DNA from: Pseudomonas sp. 6D_7.1_Bac1
Lineage (GTDB): Bacteria; Pseudomonadota; Gammaproteobacteria; Pseudomonadales; Pseudomonadaceae
DNA length: 64,000 nucleotides
Assembly (NCBI RefSeq): GCF_025465945.1
Contig: NZ_JANLNW010000075.1
Coordinates: forward strand, 1 to 64,000
Direction of reading: 5' to 3'
Shown here: positions 47,011 through 54,933 of the stretch, one piece after another
How the letters are laid out: each line of letters starts with the position of its first letter
Position numbering within the stretch: position 1 is the first letter of the stretch
Made by a program: the position numbers and the translations under genes
Notes under the pieces: generated by a model
Seen by the model: the letters and a program-made list of their open reading frames with translations, nothing else
Database searches by the model: none
Told to the model about the DNA's origin: nothing

Positions 47011-48255
47011 TTGCGTCTGTTTCACACCTCCGACTGGCACCTTGGGCAGAACCTGCATGGCCAGGAACGCGACTTCGAACACGGCTGTTTCCTTGACTGG
47101 CTGCTACGTCAATTAGGGCTGGAAAAGCCCGATGTGCTGCTGATCGCCGGCGACATCTTCGACACGGTCAACCCGCCGGTCAAAGCCCAGGAACGTCTCT
47201 ACGACTTCATCGTCAGTGCGCACGAGCAACAGCCGGCGCTGACCATCGTGATGATTGCCGGCAACCACGACTCCGGCTCGCGGATTGAATTGCCCGCGCC
47301 GCTGATGCGCCGTTTGCGCACTCATGCGCTGGGTCGGGTGTTGTGGCTCGACGATGGACAGCTGGACGCAGAACGCCTGCTGATTCCACTGCCCGATGCA
47401 TCGGGTGAAATCGCTGGCTGGTGCCTGGCGCTGCCGTTTCTGCGCCCTGCCGAAGTCACCGGCGCCCACTTGGGCGACAACTACCTGCGCGGCATCGGCC
47501 AGGTGCATGAATGGCTGATTGAAGCGGCCAACGCCAAGCGCAAACCCGGTCAGGCACTGATTGCCATCAGCCACGCCCACATGGCCGGTGGTTCGGTGTC
47601 CGAGGACTCCGAGCGCAGCCTGATCATCGGCAACGCCGAGGCCCTGCCCGCCAGCCTGTTCGGCCCGAGCATCAGCTACGTTGCCCTGGGCCATTTGCAC
47701 AAACCGCAGAAGGTCAACGGCGAGGAGCGCATTCGCTACAGCGGCTCGCCGATCCCGTTGTCGTTTTCCGAGATCAGCTATCAACATCAGATTCTCGACA
47801 TTACGCTCGACGGCGAGACGCTGCTCAGCGTCGAACCGCGGTTGATCCCGCGCGCGGTCAACCTGCAACGCCTGGGCCCTGCTCCGCTCAGCGACATCCT
47901 GAGCCAACTGGCGGACCTGCCGAACATCGATCTGCTGGCCGACCTCCAGCGCCAACCGTGGCTCGAAGTCCGCGTGCGCCTCGACGAACCGCAGCCGGAC
48001 CTGCGCCAACAGATCGAAACCGCCCTGCAAGGCAAAGCCGTGCGGCTGGTGCGGATCGCCGCCGAATATGCAGGTTCCGGCGGTCGAGACGGTGCTGACG
48101 ACAGCGGCCAGTTGATCGAACTGGATCAACTCACCCCACAGGAATTGTTCAGCCGCGCCTGGCTCGACAGTTATGGCAGCGCGGTCGACGAACAGACCCT
48201 CAAGGACTTTGCGCTGCTGCTGCAAGACGTTCAGCAGGAGAGCGAACAGCCATGA
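47011..48255 (+). CDS. sbcD: Exonuclease subunit SbcD (Mre11-like)
   Basis: A 414-residue metallophosphoesterase nuclease. It shows all five phosphoesterase motifs: DWHLGQ, GDIFDT, GNHDSGSR, SHAHMAGG and GHLHKPQ. With SbcC it cuts hairpins and cleaves DNA ends, protecting against long palindromes, which is notable in a chromosome this rich in inverted repeats. The start codon appears to be TTG at 47011, with GGAG six or seven bases upstream. Stop overlaps sbcC by 4 bases. Confidence 0.95.
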   Translation: MRLFHTSDWHLGQNLHGQERDFEHGCFLDWLLRQLGLEKPDVLLIAGDIFDTVNPPVKAQERLYDFIVSAHEQQPALTIVMIAGNHDSGSRIELPAPLMRRLRTHALGRVLWLDDGQLDAERLLIPLPDASGEIAGWCLALPFLRPAEVTGAHLGDNYLRGIGQVHEWLIEAANAKRKPGQALIAISHAHMAGGSVSEDSERSLIIGNAEALPASLFGPSISYVALGHLHKPQKVNGEERIRYSGSPIPLSFSEISYQHQILDITLDGETLLSVEPRLIPRAVNLQRLGPAPLSDILSQLADLPNIDLLADLQRQPWLEVRVRLDEPQPDLRQQIETALQGKAVRLVRIAAEYAGSGGRDGADDSGQLIELDQLTPQELFSRAWLDSYGSAVDEQTLKDFALLLQDVQQESEQP

Positions 48256-51200
48256 AAATTCTCGCGATCCGCCTGAAAAACCTCGCCTCACTGGCGGGCC
48301 CCTTTGAAATCGACTTCACCGCTGAACCCTTGGCCAGTGCGGGCTTGTTCGCAATTACCGGGCCGACCGGCGCCGGCAAAAGCACCTTGCTCGATGCGCT
48401 GTGCCTGGCGCTGTTTGGCGCGGTGCCACGCCTCAACAACACCGGGCGTGACGCCAAAGTTCCAGACGCGGATGGCGAGATTGCCACCGGCGACCCTCGG
48501 ACCCTGCTGCGACGCGGTACCGGTGACGGTTTCGCCGAGGTCGATTTCGTTGGTATCGACGGCCGTCGTTACCGCGCGCGCTGGGAAGCCAATCGCGCCC
48601 GTGAAAAAGCCAACGGCAAGCTGCAAGCCAGCCGCCAAAGCCTGCGCGACCTCGACACCGATCAGCTACTGGCCAGTCAGAAAAGCGAGTACAAGACTCA
48701 GCTTGAAGCCGTGCTGGGCCTGAACTTCGAACAGTTCACCCGTGCGGTGATGCTGGCCCAAAGCGAGTTCAGTGCGTTCCTCAAGGCCGATGACAACGAT
48801 CGCAGCGAACTGCTGGAAAAACTCACCGACACGGCGCTCTACACACGCCTGGGCAAACGCGCTTTCGACAAAAGCAAAGAAACCCGCGAAGCCCACAAGC
48901 TGCTGCAGGATCAGGCCAGCGGCGTAACGCCTCTTGAGCCCGAGGCCCGCGCCGAACTCGATCAGCGCTACAACGACGCCCAGCAACAACTCAAAATCCA
49001 ACAGGCACAGCTCAAGCAGCTTGAGCTGCAGAACACCTGGCTCAAGGAACTGCACCAGTTGCAGGATCAGCAACTGGCGGCCGCAGAACAGCTGCAACAG
49101 GCCCAACAGTCGTGGGACGTCCAGGCTAGCGAACGGCTGAACCTGGCACGCCTGGAACAACTGGCACCGCAGCGTCATCAATTTGCCCGGCAAACCGAGC
49201 TGAGCGCACAACTGAGTCCGTTGGCCGCGCTGATCCAGCAACACCATCAACAGCAAAGCGAGCTGCAACACCGTCAGGTGCAACTCGAAACCAGCCTGGA
49301 ATCCGCCAAAGCCGCGCTGACCCAGGCCCAACACCAACACAGCAGCAACGCCCCGCTGCTGCGTCAGGCTTTCGAAGAACAGAGCAACCTTGCTCGGCTG
49401 ACCCAGGCCATCGGCACCTCGGCCGACCTCAAGCAGAGCGCCGAGCAAGCCAGCACTGACGGCCAGCAAGCCATCGCCCGTATGCTCGAGCAGCAACACC
49501 GGGTTGCCGAACGTCTGGCAACGATTGCAACGCAACTGGAACAGAGCATTCAACTGGCACCGGTCAGTGACGCCTGGAGCGTCTACCGCGAGCGCTTGCA
49601 GCAACTGATGCTGGTGGGCAATCGGCTGAAAAAGGGCCAGACCGAACTGCTCGAACTGGAGCAAAGGGCGGCCGATACCGCCTCCCAGCTCAGCACGCAA
49701 CGCAACAGCCTGGAGCTGCTCTACAACGAAGCCGGCGCCGAGCCGCAAGCCGTTGCCGAACAAATCCAGATCATCGCCAGCCTGCTGCAAGACAATCGCA
49801 AACAGCAACGTGCCATCGAAGAACTGGCGCGGTTGTGGGCCAGTCAGCAGGCGTTGGACAAGCATGTGCAGGAACTGCAGCAACGCCTGCAGACCGCCCA
49901 GACAGAGCGCGATCGCCTGACCCGCGAAGGCGTCCAGGCCAAGGCCGAGCTGACCGTCGCCGAACAAACCCTGAAGGTCACCCAGGAACTGCTGGAGCGC
50001 CAGCGTCTGGCACGCAGTGCCAGCGTCGAAGAGTTGCGCGGGCAGTTGCAGGACGACCAGCCTTGCCCGGTCTGCGGCAGCGTCGAGCATCCTTATCACC
50101 AGCCTGAAGCGTTGCTGCAAAGCCTTGGCCGTCACGATGAAAACGAACAGGCCAATGCTCAAAAAGCGGTCGATGTCCTGAAGGAAAAGCTCGCAGACCT
50201 GCGCACCGACGTTGGCGGGTTGATTGCTCAGCAAAAAGAACTGCTGCAACAACAGGAACAACTGGCGACCCAGCAGCAGAGCCTGACACCGAGCCTTGAG
50301 GCTCACCCACTGGCCGCCCAGTTGCTGGCGCAAGACGCCGGCAAACGTGACGCCTGGTTGAATCAGCAAAGCGTTCAGTTGAATCAGAGCATCGCTCAGG
50401 ACGAACAGCGACAAAGTGCCCTGCTCACCTTGCAGCAAGACGCCGCCCGTCTTCAGCAACAGCTGCAAGCCGCCGATCAGGCCAGTCAACAGGCGGCCCA
50501 GCAACTGGCGATCCAGCAACGCGAATTGAGCAACGACAGCCAGCGTCTGGAAGAAGAACTCGCAGCGTTCAGCGCCCTGCTCCCGGCCGCGACCCTGGAC
50601 GGTTTACGCAACGAGCCCGCCGCGACCTTCATCCAGCTTGATCAACAGGTCACCCAGCGCCTGGCACACCTGGAGCTGCAACGCGAAGAACTCAGCGAGC
50701 AACAGCAGCGCCAGCAAACGCTGGAAAAGGAGCAGGACCGGCAGCTGACCCGCGTGCAGCAGCTTGAAGCCGCGCAGCAGCAATTCACCGCGCTGGCCGA
50801 TCAACAGCAAGCCGCCCAACAGAAACTGGCCGGGCTACTGGGTGAGCAACCGAGTGCCGAGCAGTGGCAACAGCAACTGGATCAGGCAGTAGAACAGGCC
50901 CGGCAGGCTGAAACGACGGCCAATCAGCAACTGCAAGAGGTCCGCAGCCAGCAGATTCAGTTGACCGCCGAGCTCAAGTCCGAGCAGCAACGCCAGCACG
51001 CGCTGGAAGCGGAAAGTCATGAACTGAGCGGCAAGATTGCCGAATGGCGCGCCCTGCATCCGGAGCTGGACGAGGGCGGTCTGGAGCAGTTGCTGGCGTT
51101 CAGCGACGAACAGGTCAGTCAGTTGCGCCAACAACTCCAGCTCAGCGAAAAAGCCATCGAGCAAGCCAAGGTGCTGCTGCATGAGCGCGAACAACGCTTG

Positions 51201-51893
51201 CACAGTCATCAGGCGCAACACAACGGCAACCTTGACGCCGAACAGCTGGTCACCGCGCTCAGCGAGCTGCAGAACCAGTCCGGCATCAGCGAACATCTCT
51301 GCGCCGAATTGCGTGCACAACAAGCCGAAGATCAACGCCGCCAGGATGCCAATCAGGCGCTGGCACAACGCATTAGCGATGCCTACAACGAGTGGCAACG
51401 CTGGGCGCGGCTCAATGCCTTGATTGGCTCCGCCACCGGCGACACCTTCCGCAAGATCGCCCAGGCCTACAATCTCGACTTACTGGTGCATCACGCCAAC
51501 GCCCAATTGCGTCAACTGGTACGCCGCTACCGGCTCAAACGTGGTGGCAGCATGCTCGGTCTGCTGGTGATGGACACCGAAATGGGCGACGAACTGCGTT
51601 CGGTGCATTCGCTGTCGGGCGGTGAGACCTTCCTGGTGTCGCTGGCACTGGCGCTGGGCCTGGCCTCGATGGCGTCGAGCACGCTGAAAATCGAATCGCT
51701 GTTTATCGATGAAGGCTTCGGCAGCCTTGATCCAGAGTCATTGCAATTGGCGATGGACGCCCTCGACGGGTTGCAGGCGCAAGGGCGCAAAGTCGGGGTG
51801 ATCTCCCACGTGCAGGAAATGCACGAGCGAATCCCCGTGCAAATCCAGGTTCGCCGCCAGGGCAATGGCCTGAGCACGCTGGAGGTCAAATGA
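48252..51893 (+). CDS. sbcC: Exonuclease subunit SbcC (Rad50-like SMC ATPase)
   Basis: A 1213-residue ATPase. Walker A GPTGAGKST is at residues 37-45. Two very long, glutamine-rich coiled coils flank a zinc-hook CPVC at C605/C608 (DDQPCPVCGSVEHP). The signature LSGGETFLVSLALALG and Walker B LFIDEGFGSLDPESL are near the C-terminus. Layout and length fit the family. Coupled to sbcD by a 4-base overlap, and to the next gene by another. Confidence 0.95.
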   Translation: MKILAIRLKNLASLAGPFEIDFTAEPLASAGLFAITGPTGAGKSTLLDALCLALFGAVPRLNNTGRDAKVPDADGEIATGDPRTLLRRGTGDGFAEVDFVGIDGRRYRARWEANRAREKANGKLQASRQSLRDLDTDQLLASQKSEYKTQLEAVLGLNFEQFTRAVMLAQSEFSAFLKADDNDRSELLEKLTDTALYTRLGKRAFDKSKETREAHKLLQDQASGVTPLEPEARAELDQRYNDAQQQLKIQQAQLKQLELQNTWLKELHQLQDQQLAAAEQLQQAQQSWDVQASERLNLARLEQLAPQRHQFARQTELSAQLSPLAALIQQHHQQQSELQHRQVQLETSLESAKAALTQAQHQHSSNAPLLRQAFEEQSNLARLTQAIGTSADLKQSAEQASTDGQQAIARMLEQQHRVAERLATIATQLEQSIQLAPVSDAWSVYRERLQQLMLVGNRLKKGQTELLELEQRAADTASQLSTQRNSLELLYNEAGAEPQAVAEQIQIIASLLQDNRKQQRAIEELARLWASQQALDKHVQELQQRLQTAQTERDRLTREGVQAKAELTVAEQTLKVTQELLERQRLARSASVEELRGQLQDDQPCPVCGSVEHPYHQPEALLQSLGRHDENEQANAQKAVDVLKEKLADLRTDVGGLIAQQKELLQQQEQLATQQQSLTPSLEAHPLAAQLLAQDAGKRDAWLNQQSVQLNQSIAQDEQRQSALLTLQQDAARLQQQLQAADQASQQAAQQLAIQQRELSNDSQRLEEELAAFSALLPAATLDGLRNEPAATFIQLDQQVTQRLAHLELQREELSEQQQRQQTLEKEQDRQLTRVQQLEAAQQQFTALADQQQAAQQKLAGLLGEQPSAEQWQQQLDQAVEQARQAETTANQQLQEVRSQQIQLTAELKSEQQRQHALEAESHELSGKIAEWRALHPELDEGGLEQLLAFSDEQVSQLRQQLQLSEKAIEQAKVLLHEREQRLHSHQAQHNGNLDAEQLVTALSELQNQSGISEHLCAELRAQQAEDQRRQDANQALAQRISDAYNEWQRWARLNALIGSATGDTFRKIAQAYNLDLLVHHANAQLRQLVRRYRLKRGGSMLGLLVMDTEMGDELRSVHSLSGGETFLVSLALALGLASMASSTLKIESLFIDEGFGSLDPESLQLAMDALDGLQAQGRKVGVISHVQEMHERIPVQIQVRRQGNGLSTLEVK

Positions 51894-52495
51894 GCACACC
51901 GACGCTCTACTCCTTCCGGCGCTGCCCCTACGCCATGCGCGCACGCATGGCACTGCGCTACAGCGCCGTGCCACTGGACATTGTCGAGGTCAGCCTCAAG
52001 GCCAAGCCGCCGGAGATGCTCGCGCTGTCGAGCAAAGGCACCGTGCCGGTGCTGAGCCTTGAGGGTCGGGTGATTGAGGAAAGCCTGGAGATCATGCAAT
52101 GGGCGCTGGAACAGAACGACCCGCAGGACTGGCTGCTGAAGGACGATCCTGTGGCGCAGCAACGTGGCGCGGCGCTGATCGAAGAAAACGATCAGGTGTT
52201 CAAGCTGCACCTCAATTGCTACAAATACGCTGAGCGCTACCCGGAACATCCCATGGAGCATTACCGCGCAGAAGGCGAAGTGTTTTTGCGCAAACTCGAT
52301 GAGTTGCTGCAACAGCAGGCGTTTTTGGTGGAGGATCATTTGAGCCTGGCGGACATCGCCCTGGCGCCGTTCATACGCCAGTTTGCCCATGTCGACCGCG
52401 ACTGGTTTGCGCAGACGCCTTATCGGCATCTTCAGGCATGGTTGCAGAGTATTCTGGAGTCAGCATTGTTTAGCGCGGTGATGGCCAAACACTAG
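51890..52495 (+). CDS. Glutathione S-transferase family protein
   Basis: A 201-residue protein with an N-terminal thioredoxin-like GST domain (TLYSFRRCPYAMRARMAL, cis-Pro region GTVPVL, EESLEIMQW) and an all-helical C-terminal domain (SLADIALAPFIRQFAHVD). Its active-site region CPYA keeps a single cysteine, as in omega/glutaredoxin-like GSTs. Start overlaps the sbcC stop by 4 bases, so it is translated with the nuclease. Confidence 0.88.
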   Translation: MSTPTLYSFRRCPYAMRARMALRYSAVPLDIVEVSLKAKPPEMLALSSKGTVPVLSLEGRVIEESLEIMQWALEQNDPQDWLLKDDPVAQQRGAALIEENDQVFKLHLNCYKYAERYPEHPMEHYRAEGEVFLRKLDELLQQQAFLVEDHLSLADIALAPFIRQFAHVDRDWFAQTPYRHLQAWLQSILESALFSAVMAKH

Positions 52496-52534
52496 GGGTT
52501 GTTCTCATTTTTCGCGATATCCGGGAGGGTTGCC

Positions 52535-53647
52535 ATGGCAGCTGTTACCGATACGCTGAAACTGTTTCTCGCCGGCGACGTCATGACCGCCCGCGGCATC
52601 GACGCGGTACTGCCGCATCCTGGCGATCCGCGGCTTTACGAAGCGTACGTCAAGAATGCCGGCGATTACGTCCGGCTGGCAGAAAGACTCAATGGCTCGA
52701 TTTCCCGCCCGGTCGATTTCACCTATGTCTGGGGCGCTGCGCTGGATGAGTTCGAATGTCGCCAGCCACACGCACGCATCATCAATCTGGAAACTGCGGT
52801 GACCCGCCGCGGACGACCGGAACCAAAGGGCATCAATTACCGCATGAGCCCGGAGAACTTCCCGGCCATCTGCGCAGCCGGCATCGACTGCTGCGTGCTG
52901 GCCAACAACCATGTGCTGGACTGGGGGGCCGCCGGCCTGGCCGATACGCTAGATACCGTATCGAGCAACGGTTTGTGCAGCGCCGGCGCCGGGCGCAACC
53001 GGCAATCTGCCGAAGCACCCGCCGTGCTGCCGCAGCCTGGTGGGCGGCGCTTGCTGGTGTTTGGACTCGGAGCACCCGACAGCGGCATTCCATCGGACTG
53101 GGCCGCCACGGATCGGCGCGCGGGTGTCGCGCGGCTGGAGGATCTGTCGATGCAAAGCCTGCGCCCTGTGGCCAAACGGATTCTCGAGAGCAAAAACCCG
53201 GGGGATCGGGTGGTCGCCTCCATTCACTGGGGCGGCAACTGGGGGTTCGATATCCCGCGCGAGCAGGTCCGGTTCGCCCATGCCTTGATCGACGAGGCCG
53301 GAGTTGACGTGGTGCACGGGCACTCCTCGCACCACGTCAAGGGCATCGAGGTGTACCGCCAACGCCTGATTCTCTATGGCTGCGGTGATCTCCTGAACGA
53401 TTACGAAGGCATCGCGGACCACACTGCCTTTCGCGGCGACCTGGGGCTTTTATACTTTGCCTCGCTGGACTCGGGCGGGCACCTGCAGTCGCTGGAGCTG
53501 ATACCCACCCGCCTGCGTCGCTTTCGCATCTGTCGCGCCGAAGGGGATGACCGTCAATGGCTGCACGACACCCTTTCTCGCGAGTGCGCACGCATGGGCA
53601 GCAGCATCCTGCCGGGCGCGAACAATGCCTTCGAGTTACGTTGGTAG
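52535..53647 (+). CDS. CapA family protein (poly-gamma-glutamate synthesis-type metallophosphatase fold)
   Basis: A 370-residue protein with CapA/PGA_cap motifs: LFLAGDVMTARGIDAVL, IINLETAVTRRG, CVLANNHVLDWG, SIHWGGNWGFDIP and HGHSSHHVKGIEVY. These are metal and phosphate-type ligands of the calcineurin-like fold. No signal peptide or membrane helix is evident, so it is probably cytoplasmic, unlike Bacillus CapA. I start at the ATG at 52535 after GGGAGGG. No other capsule genes are nearby, so a capsule role is not supported. Confidence 0.88.
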   Translation: MAAVTDTLKLFLAGDVMTARGIDAVLPHPGDPRLYEAYVKNAGDYVRLAERLNGSISRPVDFTYVWGAALDEFECRQPHARIINLETAVTRRGRPEPKGINYRMSPENFPAICAAGIDCCVLANNHVLDWGAAGLADTLDTVSSNGLCSAGAGRNRQSAEAPAVLPQPGGRRLLVFGLGAPDSGIPSDWAATDRRAGVARLEDLSMQSLRPVAKRILESKNPGDRVVASIHWGGNWGFDIPREQVRFAHALIDEAGVDVVHGHSSHHVKGIEVYRQRLILYGCGDLLNDYEGIADHTAFRGDLGLLYFASLDSGGHLQSLELIPTRLRRFRICRAEGDDRQWLHDTLSRECARMGSSILPGANNAFELRW

Positions 53648-53681
53648 GAGCGTCTGGACACCACTAAAGTAACCGCTCCTA
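53645..53681. terminator. Hairpin spanning both stop codons of convergent genes
   Basis: TAGGAGCG at 53645 and CGCTCCTA at 53674 are perfect complements with a 21-base loop. The stem includes the TAG of the CapA-like gene and the TAG of the minus-strand small gene. No T run follows, so intrinsic termination is uncertain. Confidence 0.35.
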
Positions 53682-53936
53682 GGCCAACACACTGCACATT
53701 TGCAGCGCCGAGCAATCGACCTGAAACGGCCCGAAAAACGCCGCTTTGGGTTTGGCGGGCGGATTACCCGCCAGCAACCTCAGCGCCGTGGCGGTCTGGA
53801 TATTGTGCGCAATGTTGTGATTGCACTCGATGGACCGTGCCAGCGAACCCGCCGAGCCTTGGCCGATACCGAGCAGTGAAGATCCGTTGGTCATGAATGC
53901 CAGGAAGGCAACGACCATGAGTTTGCGCCCTTTCAT
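53679..53936 (-). CDS. Small secreted or membrane protein, unknown function
   Basis: An 85-residue ORF with an N-terminal hydrophobic stretch (MVVAFLAFMTNGSSLLG) that could be a signal or anchor. The mature part has three cysteines (SIECNHN, VDCSALQMCSV). It overlaps the stop of the upstream small gene by 4 bases, suggesting coupling. No family recognised. The start could also be the internal ATG at 53918. Confidence 0.55.
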   Translation of the reverse strand: MKGRKLMVVAFLAFMTNGSSLLGIGQGSAGSLARSIECNHNIAHNIQTATALRLLAGNPPAKPKAAFFGPFQVDCSALQMCSVLA

Positions 53937-54145
53937 GCTCCCACTGCTCCCAAAACGTCTGAGTGTTCAACGCTGATGCTCTGCGCGCGATGCTCAAACT
54001 GGATGGCGGGATAAGCGACCTGGATCGGCGCTTCAACGACGTGTTGCGACTGAGTCGAGAGGCTGACCACGAGCACCATGGCCACGTATAAACCGATGGC
54101 AACGTAAGCACCGTGTTTGGCAGAGGAAAGGATTGCGCTGGCCAT
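53933..54145 (-). CDS. Small single-helix membrane protein, unknown function
   Basis: A 70-residue protein with one clear membrane helix (GAYVAIGLYVAMVLVVSLS, about residues 12-30) and a polar C-terminal half (SQHVVEAPIQVAYPAIQF). The ATG at 54145 has GGAGA six bases upstream, so it is preferred over 54163. Coupled by a 4-base overlap to the small gene downstream. No family recognised. Confidence 0.65.
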   Translation of the reverse strand: MASAILSSAKHGAYVAIGLYVAMVLVVSLSTQSQHVVEAPIQVAYPAIQFEHRAQSISVEHSDVLGAVGA

Positions 54146-54260
54146 GGGATTCTCCGTGGGCATGTTTCAGTGCCCACAGAATCAATCAAATAACCGGCTA
54201 TTAATAGCGACCTTTATGCATAGTAGCTATCAGCTTTATTGATCGATAATCCGACGTCAT

Positions 54261-54386
54261 TCATTCCTGCAACAGGCTCATCAAGCGCTCGCGCGAGGCT
54301 TCAGGCTCGCCATCGACTGGCTGGGCAGCCGAGAGAATCGGAGTGGAATAGAGAAACAGCAGAACCACAGCCAGACGCATCGCCAT
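54261..54386 (-). CDS. 41-residue predicted secreted microprotein
   Basis: A short frame read directly from the minus strand. It starts MAMRLAVVLLFLYSTPILSA, a signal peptide with AXA-like end, and continues with about 21 acidic mature residues QPVDGEPEASRERLMSLLQE. AAGGATC stands eight bases before the ATG at 54386, and the stop is TGA at 54261. The positively charged start, hydrophobic core and good ribosome site argue for a real gene. Function unknown. Confidence 0.6.
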   Translation of the reverse strand: MAMRLAVVLLFLYSTPILSAAQPVDGEPEASRERLMSLLQE

Positions 54387-54437
54387 GTCGTCGATCCTTG
54401 GAAAAGATTGAGTCAATAAATTAGCGTCAAATTTAAA

Positions 54438-54451
54438 CACATGGCCATGTG
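54438..54451. promoter_or_regulatory. Perfect 14-bp palindrome upstream of the microprotein gene
   Basis: CACATGGCCATGTG is a perfect dyad 52-65 bases upstream of the microprotein start, in an AT-rich stretch. It is a reasonable operator candidate; the cognate factor is not recognised. Confidence 0.3.
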
Positions 54452-54502
54452 ATATTACACGAGGTATTTGTGCTGACCAGGGTGCGGTGTCGCAATTGCT
54501 TA

Positions 54503-54576
54503 ATGCAGGAGCGACATCACTCTTGTCTTTACAGCGATTAGATCGCCGATTCGATCAAGTGACTTCGCTCCTGCAT
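54503..54576. repeat. Inverted repeat ATGCAGGAGCGA ... TCGCTCCTGCAT
   Basis: Two 12-base complementary arms 50 bases apart, downstream of the 59-residue gene. It looks like a diverged palindromic repeat different from the three common families in the window. Confidence 0.6.
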
Positions 54577-54597
54577 AAAGTCGGCAGGGCTTGAATC

Positions 54598-54777
54598 TCA
54601 GTGTTGGATCTTGTGATCCAGCGCGGCATAGAAGTTGGCGCTCTGTTGCAGGTATTTCTGGGTGTAGGCCTGAGTGCCGGATTTTTTCGAGCTGATCTCA
54701 ACGTTGGCACTGGCTGGCAGAACAACGCTGGCAGAGATGGCGGAAGCGGCGATAACGGAGAAGAGATTGAAGTTCAT
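54598..54777 (-). CDS. Small secreted protein, unknown function
   Basis: A 59-residue product with a signal peptide (MNFNLFSVIAASAISASVVLPASA, about residues 1-23) and a lysine/glutamine-rich mature part (NVEISSKKSGTQAYTQKYLQQS). GAGGGT precedes the ATG at 54777. The mature part may be one amphipathic helix. No family recognised, though proteins of this size and layout are common in pseudomonads. Confidence 0.65.
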   Translation of the reverse strand: MNFNLFSVIAASAISASVVLPASANVEISSKKSGTQAYTQKYLQQSANFYAALDHKIQH

Positions 54778-54933
54778 GGCGGTAACCCTCGTAGATTCAG
54801 TTGGCTTTTGCCGGTGTAGACCGTGAAGCAAACTTACGCCCGAGGGTTGGCGCTCTTGAAATCTTTTGTAGCAGTAGCGGATATCACTCCGATTAATAGA
54901 ACCGCACAGGCCCCAGCGCACGGGGCCTGCGGC

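Noticed and set aside
52535..53647. Capsule or poly-gamma-glutamate synthesis locus
   Set aside because: Only the CapA-like fold is present; there is no capB/capC ligase gene nearby and no export signal on the protein.
54445..54465. CRP/Vfr-like TGTGA half site near the microprotein promoter
   Set aside because: GTGATATTACAC matches only the outer GTG/CAC of a dyad, and the half-site spacing of a true CRP box is not met.
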